From: Stenotrophomonas maltophilia
Lineage (GTDB): Bacteria; Pseudomonadota; Gammaproteobacteria; Xanthomonadales; Xanthomonadaceae
Assembly: GCF_002138415.1 (NCBI RefSeq)
Contig: NZ_CP015612.1
Span: forward strand, 4,380,001-4,444,000
Direction of reading: 5' to 3'
Length of the DNA: 64,000 bases
A program made the translations under genes and the position numbers. The notes under the pieces were generated by a model that did no database searches, had not been told where the DNA came from, and saw nothing but the letters and a program-made list of their open reading frames with translations. Positions 1-6,845 of the stretch are shown here, piece after piece (positions within the stretch are counted from its first letter, which is position 1; each line of letters starts with the position of its first letter).

Positions 1-867
1 CAGGGCGGCGTGCTGCGGAAGATTGCTGGATACCTGCGACAGGCGGCGAGCACTATTCGTCTGGTATTAGCGGAAAAACCAGATGCAGTCTGGGTGCAGA
101 CACCTCCAAACTTCATTCCGCACATCCTTATCGCCCTGCGCTGGGCGAACCGGCAGAAGTTCCGAATCCTGCTTGATTGCCACAACGCGACGTTTAGGGC
201 CCCCTGGATAAATACTCCATTATTCAAAATCGTAGCGGCAAAGGCTGATCTTGTAATCGCGCACAATGAAGACATTGCTGTCAAGGCGCGCGCCTTGCTA
301 CCTCGAGCCACTCCAATAGTGGTACTCGAGGACCCTCCAGCAATCCTGCAGAAGCCGCCCGCAACCAATGCTCGACAGCAGTATGTCCTTGTTCCCTGTT
401 CATTTGCCGACGACGAGCCGGTATCGGCGATCATCGAAGCTGCCAGAATCGGACCCCACTTGCAGTTCAAGGTTACTGGAAGACTTGAGAAAGCCAAGGC
501 GAAGGGCTTTCTATCAGACTGTCCTGACAACGTTCACTTTACGGGCTTCGTCTCCGAAGCAGAATTCAATAAGCTTCTGCATGACGCAGCGATTGTATTG
601 GGCATAACCACATTCGAAGACATCCAACTCAGCGTCGCCAACGAGGCCATCGGTGCCGAGAAGGCCTTGGTACTTTCCGGAACTGCGACGCTTCGCAAGC
701 TATTTCCGGACTGCGCTGACTTTTTTGACAATACACCCGCATCCCTTGTAGCGACGCTGACGCATGCATTGAAGAATCGTGAAAAGATGGAAACTCGCAG
801 CGCACAATCGGCACAGCGACGAATCAGCTTATGGAAACAGAGGATCGACGATTCAGGAGTATTCTAA
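1..867 (+). CDS. Glycosyltransferase, GT4-like (5'-truncated by window edge)
   Basis: Sugar transferase expected to act on the cytoplasmic face during surface polysaccharide assembly. The frame is open to the first base of the window, so the true start probably lies upstream; a GTG at 10 is only the first possible internal start. The visible 285 residues look like most of a GT-B fold: an N-terminal Rossmann-like part (LLDCHNAT, ADLVIAHNED) and a C-terminal donor-binding half with LQFKVTGR, VHFTGFVSEAEFNKLL and an E-x7-E-like stretch (TTFEDIQLSVANEAIGAEKA). Base composition is clearly less GC-rich than the genes after 4.4 kb. It is followed by a flippase-like gene, which supports a role in capsule, exopolysaccharide or O-antigen synthesis. 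Donor and acceptor cannot be told from sequence. Confidence 0.75.
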   Translation, partial: QGGVLRKIAGYLRQAASTIRLVLAEKPDAVWVQTPPNFIPHILIALRWANRQKFRILLDCHNATFRAPWINTPLFKIVAAKADLVIAHNEDIAVKARALLPRATPIVVLEDPPAILQKPPATNARQQYVLVPCSFADDEPVSAIIEAARIGPHLQFKVTGRLEKAKAKGFLSDCPDNVHFTGFVSEAEFNKLLHDAAIVLGITTFEDIQLSVANEAIGAEKALVLSGTATLRKLFPDCADFFDNTPASLVATLTHALKNREKMETRSAQSAQRRISLWKQRIDDSGVF

Positions 868-1049
868 GTTGAATGAGATCGCAAATGGACCGCCAAGATC
901 AATTCAATTGGAGCGATCAGTGATTGCCTCCATTGAATCGGATGGGAAATATGTAGCAGCCTCACGCATAATCAATTTCGCACTACCGCCTTGCATAGAA
1001 CTACTCTCTCTACACCGATGCCTCGCCGTCCACTGATTCTCCTTTCCGC

Positions 1050-2321
1050 ATGAAACATTATTCCCGAAAAGTTCGACAAGCAACGTCCATCTTTGACCAG
1101 TGCACCCACGCTGGCATCGCGATGGGGTGCATGGTCGGCTTCGGTCGATGGCTTGACGTGGACGAGTTCGGCGCCTTGATGGCCGGCTACGCCATATGGT
1201 TTCTCGCCGAGTCCCTTCAGCGCTCTGCGATACTGATCCCAAGCATCATCTCGATATCTCAGCACGGGGAAAGCAGCTCTGCTTACTCTGCATGGTTCCG
1301 TATTGGATTCCTTACATCGATCGCAGCTGCCGTCGTCACTCTTTCCGGATGGGTTATTGCCGACTATTTTAAATCCGAATACTGGTGCACGACCTTTATT
1401 TCCGGCGCGGCATTCACACTGGTCGGTTGCGTGAACTCACTGGTCAGAAAATTGTTTTTCCATTCCGCCTCCTATCTAATGATATTGATAGGGGATGTGA
1501 TTGCTCTCTGCGCATTCACAACAATTGGGGCAATGCTCCTCCTGGAGGGCGGCAGTAAAGATATGGCCACAGGATTAGCGCTGGCCATATACACAGGACT
1601 TTTCTCAATCACTCCCGTCTTTCTCGCCATTTCCGGATCGAGACTAATTCTGGCAAGGCCACTGAGCACTCGCTCAGTTCTTTCAGGCAGTGGAATATTC
1701 ATAGCGCAACTCTCAGCTGGCTCTCTTGCACAGTACTTTTACAATAATGGCGTCCAGCTGCTGGTCGCGGTTTTTTCGACTCCGGTGAGCGTCGCAGCTT
1801 TCAGCGCTTCGAGAACAATCGCGCGCCCAATTTTCATTGTTACATCTGCATATTCCGATGCCGAGAGGTCTCAGGCAGCCAAACGTTATTCAGCTTCGGG
1901 CGCCAGCGGCCTAGATGAGCTCTTCTGGCCCATGATGCGAACATTGTTGATTCTATTCGGCCCTGCCCTACTTATCTTTTCAATAGCCGCGCCGTGGCTG
2001 ATGCATGTCGCTTTCGATGGCAAGTATGATAACTACTCCATACATGCTGTCTTGTGGGTGGTCGCGCTTGCCCCCCAAATTTTTGCATTTCCGTCAGACA
2101 TAATTTTGACTACCCGCGGAGACTCGAAGCATTTGATGCGATCTCGCTTTGAGGCAGCGGCAATCTGTGTTGCATTCATTATCAGCAGCTATACCGTAAA
2201 TTCCGACGTATCTGTCGGCTGGGCCATTACATCCATCATCGCTGCGCGTACCTGGCTTTTGGTTAGAAACTCCATGAGATATGCGGCGACGCGCACCTCG
2301 ACAAGACCCAACGAGAATTAA
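1050..2321 (+). CDS. Polysaccharide flippase-like multispanning membrane protein (Wzx/MATE-type)
   Basis: 423 residues made almost wholly of hydrophobic helices, about 12 by eye, with short charged loops. Length and pattern fit the Wzx/oligosaccharide flippase group, which moves lipid-linked sugar repeats across the inner membrane. Family assignment rests on hydropathy, length and context, as these proteins have little motif conservation. A 182-bp gap separates it from the upstream glycosyltransferase and only 2 bp separate it from the next gene, so transcription with the downstream gene is likely. Base composition is lower in GC than the core genes of the window, as for its three neighbours. 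A polysaccharide export or polymerisation protein is the main alternative. Confidence 0.65.
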   Translation: MKHYSRKVRQATSIFDQCTHAGIAMGCMVGFGRWLDVDEFGALMAGYAIWFLAESLQRSAILIPSIISISQHGESSSAYSAWFRIGFLTSIAAAVVTLSGWVIADYFKSEYWCTTFISGAAFTLVGCVNSLVRKLFFHSASYLMILIGDVIALCAFTTIGAMLLLEGGSKDMATGLALAIYTGLFSITPVFLAISGSRLILARPLSTRSVLSGSGIFIAQLSAGSLAQYFYNNGVQLLVAVFSTPVSVAAFSASRTIARPIFIVTSAYSDAERSQAAKRYSASGASGLDELFWPMMRTLLILFGPALLIFSIAAPWLMHVAFDGKYDNYSIHAVLWVVALAPQIFAFPSDIILTTRGDSKHLMRSRFEAAAICVAFIISSYTVNSDVSVGWAITSIIAARTWLLVRNSMRYAATRTSTRPNEN

Positions 2322-2323
2322 AA

Positions 2324-3307
2324 ATGAAGCTTCGCATTCAGCGCCTGAAACGTCGAGCCCGCCCACTGAAGAGCGCATTCCAGGCCATCACAGGCTATTG
2401 GTACGACTGGGCAAGATTCATGAAGTACAGCGGATGGAAGCTGTCGAATCGAGATCCGGCGGTAAGAAACTATGTGACGGTTAAAATTTATCATCGCCTC
2501 GAGAAGAGCCTTTCTTTCCGTAATAGACGTACGGGGTCGGGTTGGGAAGCGCTGCACGAGCTCTTGGGCATTATTAAGGCCTCGGGCGCAACGGACACCC
2601 TCGGCTTCCAAGATAAAGTCGCAGTCAACGTATTGAAGACCTTTGTTTCGGAGACACCACCGCCTGCGTGTTCAGTCGAGACCGATTCAGCAATTCGCTA
2701 TATCAATGACCTTCCGTCCTATCCAGAAGTCGGTGGCGGATACACCACGCTGTCCGCCGAGGCATTCGCGGCAGGTACTCTTGAGCATCCAGAGAGCTTC
2801 TTTTACAGTCGACACTCTATACGTGACTATTCAGATCACCCTGTGGACCGAGATCTGGTATTGCGCGCGATCAATCTCGCGAGCAAGAGTCCATCAGTGT
2901 GCAGCCGTCAGGCATGGCATGTGTACGAGTTGTCAGACAGAGGTCAGATTGATCTTGCTCTGAAGCATCAGAATGGGAATCGCGGTTTCGGCCATGAAGT
3001 TCCCTGCCTTTTGATCGTTGCCGCTGACCTGCGCGCGTTTGACTCTGGATACGAGCGCTACCAGCCTTGGATCGATGGCGGCATGTTCGCGATGTCGATC
3101 GTTTATGCCCTGCATTCGCTTGGGCTTGGTAGTTGCTGCCTGAACTGGAGCAGGACCCCGAAGCAAGATCAAGCGCTTCGGCGTGATATACCTATTGCTG
3201 CGCAGCATAGTGTAATCATGATGATTGCATGCGGGTATCCGAACGAGAAGATTAGAGGATGCGCGTCAGCTCGCCGTCCGATTTCCGAAATTTACACCCC
3301 ACTCTAA
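2324..3307 (+). CDS. Nitroreductase-family protein in polysaccharide cluster
   Basis: 327 residues. The C-terminal part (about 160-325) has the nitroreductase look: FYSRHSIRDYSDHPVDRDLV matches the usual 'RRSxRxF' FMN-phosphate contact, SPSVCSRQAWHVYEL the second flavin segment, and WIDGGMFAMSIVYALHSLGLGSC the dimer-core helix. The first 160 residues are an extension without a recognised domain. Members with such an extension occur in exopolysaccharide clusters, where the reaction is not established; flavin-dependent chemistry on a sugar or lipid carrier is possible but unproven. The ATG lies 2 bp after the flippase stop, so the two are translationally close. Low-GC composition matches the flanking polysaccharide genes. 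Confidence 0.7.
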   Translation: MKLRIQRLKRRARPLKSAFQAITGYWYDWARFMKYSGWKLSNRDPAVRNYVTVKIYHRLEKSLSFRNRRTGSGWEALHELLGIIKASGATDTLGFQDKVAVNVLKTFVSETPPPACSVETDSAIRYINDLPSYPEVGGGYTTLSAEAFAAGTLEHPESFFYSRHSIRDYSDHPVDRDLVLRAINLASKSPSVCSRQAWHVYELSDRGQIDLALKHQNGNRGFGHEVPCLLIVAADLRAFDSGYERYQPWIDGGMFAMSIVYALHSLGLGSCCLNWSRTPKQDQALRRDIPIAAQHSVIMMIACGYPNEKIRGCASARRPISEIYTPL

Positions 3308-3327
3308 AGCTAGTTAAGGGGCGCCTC

Positions 3328-4344
3328 ATGTATTCATCCAATTGGCTAGCTGTGCTTGTGCTCTGCCATGTCGCCGCTGTCGCACATGCGCATCCGGACA
3401 CATGTAATCTCAGTCAACCTGTTCCCACTGTGAGGCAAGTAGAGACCACAACATACTATTCCGATAGTCACTCATCCATAATTGACCCGGCGAAAAAGCA
3501 GCAGAATGAACGCGATGTATCCGAGATCGACGTCACGGCAGTTGAAGTCGCAAAGCTGGCAAACGAATACAGCCTAGGCAATCGCTGCAGCGGCGAGCAG
3601 GCGCTACGCATTCTCGACGCTTGGGCCTCGGCGAAATCAATGACGCCGGCCATTGGATTCCAAGGGAATGTGACAGCCATGCTCTATGGAATGTCATTCG
3701 TTTCGTCGTTCGCGCAAATCTCGCCCCTCTGCTTAAAACGGGAGGAGTGCGACCGGATCAAGGCTTGGCTGATCAACCTATCCCACAACGGCCTTATTTT
3801 TTTCAATACAGGTGCCCGCAAGCGCAACAACCTTTCGTATTGGAGCTCGGCCTTTGCTGTCTACACCGGCCGTTTTGCAGATGATCCGAAGCTCATAGAC
3901 AGGGGAAAATCTGGATTGATGCGAGGATTTTCGGATATTGGCCCCAATGGATTCTCGCTTGAGAATAGCCGGGGAAGGCGTGCGCTGTTCTACAACGCCT
4001 ATGCCTTCACAGCTCTAACTTGGGGCGCTGCAGCCGTCTCAAGAGAATGGTTGCTTGCTCGAGCCGCAGAGAATCCGAACGTTTCCTTGCTGGAGCGCCG
4101 ACTCGAGGACTATAGCCACGGCAACTACGATCAAAGTTTGTATCCAACACCTCAAGAACTGGTGCATTTCCCTTACTGGCGTTTGCCGTGGACGGTTGCA
4201 ACGGCTACATCAGCTAAGGATGTTTGCGAAGATATGGACCCTAACCTGAAACATAAGGTTCTCGGCGGCAGGACTGACTTGATGCTAAGTAGGATCTGGG
4301 ACTTGGATGTGACCGACTGCCGGCAAGCACCCCGTCAGCCCTAG
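3328..4344 (+). CDS. Exported PL5 alginate-lyase-like protein, catalytic His apparently replaced
   Basis: 338 residues from the ATG at 3328. This start was preferred to an upstream in-frame ATG (3259) because it gives a clean signal peptide (MYSSNWLAVLVLCHVAAVAHA) and avoids a 49-bp overlap with the previous gene. The region around residues 140-220 resembles family PL5 lyases: RNNLSYWSSAFAVYTGR lines up with the AlgL 'RNNHxYW' segment and NSRGRRALFYNAYAFTALTW with its 'RxRALxYHNYAL' segment. The His of the NNH motif, which I recall as catalytic in AlgL, is Leu here, so activity on alginate is doubtful. A periplasmic role in trimming or handling the polysaccharide made by the upstream genes is a reasonable inference. 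It is the last gene before tRNA-Arg. Confidence 0.6.
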   Translation: MYSSNWLAVLVLCHVAAVAHAHPDTCNLSQPVPTVRQVETTTYYSDSHSSIIDPAKKQQNERDVSEIDVTAVEVAKLANEYSLGNRCSGEQALRILDAWASAKSMTPAIGFQGNVTAMLYGMSFVSSFAQISPLCLKREECDRIKAWLINLSHNGLIFFNTGARKRNNLSYWSSAFAVYTGRFADDPKLIDRGKSGLMRGFSDIGPNGFSLENSRGRRALFYNAYAFTALTWGAAAVSREWLLARAAENPNVSLLERRLEDYSHGNYDQSLYPTPQELVHFPYWRLPWTVATATSAKDVCEDMDPNLKHKVLGGRTDLMLSRIWDLDVTDCRQAPRQP

Positions 4345-4423
4345 AAGGATAGGCTGAGAGCTGTCATTGCGTAGCCACAGGTAGCGCACACGCAATCGAT
4401 TTCGTCTACAATATCTGACCAAC

Positions 4424-4500
4424 GCGCTCGTAGCTCAGCCGGATAGAGTAGTGGCTTCCGAAGCCATTGGTCGGGGGTTCGAATCCCTCCGGGCGCGCCA
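4424..4500 (+). tRNA. tRNA-Arg (anticodon CCG)
   Basis: A 77-nt cloverleaf can be drawn by hand. The acceptor stem GCGCTCG pairs with CGGGCGC (one G-T pair). The D arm begins GCTC and the anticodon arm is GTGGC-TTCCGAA-GCCAT with CCG at positions 34-36. The T arm contains GGTTCGAATCC, and the genomic CCA end is encoded. It decodes CGG arginine codons. It sits exactly between the lower-GC polysaccharide genes and GC-rich DNA; tRNA 3' ends are common integration sites, but no att duplicate or integrase is visible. Confidence 0.96.
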
Positions 4501-4606
4501 TCTTCCCCTGCCCCCGTCTGCGCTTGCAGACCTTGCCTCACAGCAGGATGTTTCCCGAAGCAACACCTCGGCTCCCGAACCCCCACCGCTCGGCCGTTCG
4601 CGCCCG

Positions 4607-5284
4607 TCACTCGAACCCGTGCAGCGCCCGCACCCCGGCATCCTTCCCCACCAGATGCATGGTGAACAACTGCGTCGCATCCCGCGACCAGCTCCCCTCC
4701 AGCCAGCGCCACGTCGCCGCATCCACCCGCTGGAGCTTCCGCTCCAGGTGGTAGACCCGGCTGCCATCGCCCGAAAAGTACCCGCCCAACAGCCGCCAGC
4801 TCGCGCGATCCACCCCGGGCAGCGGCTTCCCATCGCAGTAGACGTTGCCGTCATCAACGGCGTACAGCGGGTCCTCTGGCACCCCTTGCAGCTGGTCGCC
4901 ACGCCGGCAGTGCTTCATCCGCCGGCCGCAGTATCAGCCCCCCTCGTTATCGGCACCATAGCCGCCGCCGAGATCGCGAAACGTCGTGCAATCTGCCTCG
5001 GCCATCGCCTTCAGCGAGGTCTCGTTCTCGAAGTAGACGGCGTGGTTGTCCAGCCAGTACGCGCCGCACTGGCGGAAGCTGTCGCGGTCGATGGAAGTCT
5101 GCCGGGTCCACGCGTGATAGACCGCGTGCGCATCGCGCCCGATAAGGAAGTGCGCCGGAATGAACTCGAAGCTCGCTGCATCGGCCTTGCGCAGCAGCCG
5201 GCCCTGGTGGAACACCCGGCCCTCGTGGATGCGCCAGAATTCGATGCGATACGGAGCTATGAGACGCTGATCCGGCTGAGGGAG
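4607..5284 (-). pseudogene. Decayed DKNYY-repeat protein gene with in-frame TGA and missing 5' end
   Basis: One minus-strand reading frame carries repeated DKNYY-type units (for example RIHEGRVFHQGRLLRKAD, YWLDNHAVYFENETSLK, YAVDDGNVYCDGKPLPGVD, YFSGDGSRVYHLERKLQ). It is interrupted by a TGA at 4936-4934, after ..GADNEGG, and continues in the same frame with YCGRRMKHC to a stop at 4607. The repeat pattern runs through the stop, which argues for one gene with a nonsense change rather than two genes. At its 5' side the frame has no sensible start and runs straight into a cluster of SMAG palindromes from 5285 onward, so the N-terminus also seems lost. DKNYY proteins are mostly exported proteins of unknown function. 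Confidence 0.6.
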
Positions 5285-5415
5285 CAGTCGAGCAAGCTCG
5301 ACTCTACGGGGATACGCTGCAGCCGAGCGTGGGCTCGGCTGTACGGAAATCCGGTGGCAACGCCGGGCATGGCCCGGCGTTGTGTTCAAAACAGTCGAGC
5401 ATGGCTCGACTCTAC
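5285..5415. repeat. Cluster of four SMAG/REP-like palindromes
   Basis: Four short inverted repeats follow one another: 5285-5307 (GTCGAGC/GCTCGAC then TCTAC), 5320-5343 (AGCCGAGC/GCTCGGCT), 5358-5382 (AACGCCGGGC/GCCCGGCGTT) and 5392-5415 (GTCGAGC/GCTCGAC then TCTAC). The terminal CTAC (GTAG on the other strand) and the palindromic body match the SMAG family known from S. maltophilia. They separate the DKNYY remnant from the GH109-type gene and may act on mRNA 3' ends. Confidence 0.85.
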
Positions 5416-5424
5416 AAGAGCGGA

Positions 5425-6780
5425 TCAATACCTGCCGTCAAACGCAAAAATCGGCTTGCGCTGCTTCCACGCACCTGCAGTGAAGTCCGGGAACTCCAGC
5501 GTCTGGAAACTATTGGCGATCGACTGCTCGCTCAACGGCGTGATCGCACTCCAGGTCACCGCGTCATAGATATCGATCGGCATCGGTGCCTTGGCCTTCA
5601 GCGCCTCGACAAACGCGTGGATGACGAACCAGTCCATTCCCCCATGACCGGCGCTGGCAGCGGTCTCGGCGTTCTGCTTCCACAGCGGGTGCTCGTACGC
5701 GTCCTGGTACTTCTTGAACTCTTCCCACTGGTGCGGCGGGCTGCGGCCTTCGATGTGGATCGAATGGTTCACATCCATCCACAGGCCCTTGGTGCCCTGC
5801 ACGCGGAAGCCCATCGAATACGGGCGCGGCAGCGAGGTGTCGTGCTGCAGCAGGATGGTCTCGCCGTTCTCGCAGGCCAGCGTGGTGGTCACGATGTCGC
5901 CCAGCTTGAACTTCACCTTGGTACTGGGATGGGTGGTGCCGCCACTCTTGGCCACGGTGTATTCGTGCAGTCCGCGCGCCTTGGTCGCGAAGGCGTTGAT
6001 GTGGGTGAAGCGGTTGCCGCGGTTGATGCCGGTATACATCGCGCACGGGCCGATGCCGTGGCTGGGGTACAGCTCGCCATTGCGCTCCACCGAATGCTCG
6101 GTGCGCCAGCGTGCTTCGCTCCAGCCCTTGGGCCCGAACTCCACGCCGCTGTCGTAGGGCTGGTTCGGGTCGCCGGAATTGAACTTCACGCCGCGCAGGT
6201 CGTGCTGGTAGCCGGCCTGCAGGTGCACCAGCTCGCCGAACAGGCCCTGGCGCACCATCTGCAGCGCGGCCATCACGTCGCGGCGGTAGCAGACGTTCTC
6301 CAGCAGCATGTACGGGGTACCGGTGCTCAACTGGGTCTTCAGCACGTCCCAGTGGTCCTGCAGGGTGATGCCGGCCACCACTTCACAGCCCACGGCCACG
6401 CCAGCCTGCATCGCGGCAATCGCCATCGGCGCGTGGTACTCCCACGGCGTGGCGATGATCACGCCATCCATGCCCTTCTGTTCCAGCAGGCGCTTCCAGG
6501 CGTTGCTGTCGCGATCCTGGCCATAGGTCTTCGGGGCCGGTTTGCCGGCCTTGGTCACCAACTCCACGGCGCGACCGAGCATGATCGGCTCGATGTCGCA
6601 CAGCGCGACCACCTCGACATCGTCGCGGCGCACCAGTTCCTTCAGCAGCACCAGGCCACGCATGCCGGTACCGATCATGGCCAGGCGCACCTTGCGCCCG
6701 CGTGCCCATGCCGGGGTCTGCGGCAGCAGGCTGCTGGCGGCGACAGCGGCACTGGCCGCGATGAATTCCCTACGCTTCAT
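5425..6780 (-). CDS. Gfo/Idh/MocA-type GH109-like alpha-N-acetylgalactosaminidase with Tat signal
   Basis: 451 residues from ATG 6780; an in-frame ATG three codons earlier sits directly on the GAGGAGAG ribosome-binding site and is less likely. The N-terminus MKRREFIAASAAVAASSLLP is a Tat-type signal (RREF), as usual for exported NAD-carrying enzymes. A Rossmann segment follows (RLAMIGTGMRGLVLL, VVALCDIEP), then EVVAGITLQDHWDVL and SAGHGGMDWFVIHAFVEALK, typical of GH109 enzymes, which hydrolyse alpha-GalNAc by an NAD-dependent redox mechanism. It is the last gene of a minus-strand run (GH31, TonB receptor, this gene) next to a GalNAc catabolic operon, which supports this substrate. An ordinary sugar dehydrogenase is the alternative. 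Confidence 0.8.
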   Translation of the reverse strand: MKRREFIAASAAVAASSLLPQTPAWARGRKVRLAMIGTGMRGLVLLKELVRRDDVEVVALCDIEPIMLGRAVELVTKAGKPAPKTYGQDRDSNAWKRLLEQKGMDGVIIATPWEYHAPMAIAAMQAGVAVGCEVVAGITLQDHWDVLKTQLSTGTPYMLLENVCYRRDVMAALQMVRQGLFGELVHLQAGYQHDLRGVKFNSGDPNQPYDSGVEFGPKGWSEARWRTEHSVERNGELYPSHGIGPCAMYTGINRGNRFTHINAFATKARGLHEYTVAKSGGTTHPSTKVKFKLGDIVTTTLACENGETILLQHDTSLPRPYSMGFRVQGTKGLWMDVNHSIHIEGRSPPHQWEEFKKYQDAYEHPLWKQNAETAASAGHGGMDWFVIHAFVEALKAKAPMPIDIYDAVTWSAITPLSEQSIANSFQTLEFPDFTAGAWKQRKPIFAFDGRY

Positions 6781-6845
6781 GGCAAACATCTCTCCTCTTG
6801 GCAGCGAGCCGGCCGTAGCCGGCTCGCCGGGTCACGCAAACGGAA

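Noticed and set aside
3259..3327. Longer start for the PL5-like gene
   Set aside because: It would overlap the nitroreductase gene by 49 bp and bury the signal peptide 23 residues inside the protein.
1..4500. Genomic island inserted at tRNA-Arg by an integrase
   Set aside because: No integrase, no duplicated tRNA 3' end and no other boundary are visible in the window, so only the composition shift is reported.
4934..4936. TGA as a selenocysteine codon in the DKNYY frame
   Set aside because: No known selenoprotein family, no SECIS-like hairpin recognised just after it, and the gene also lacks a start; a nonsense change is simpler.
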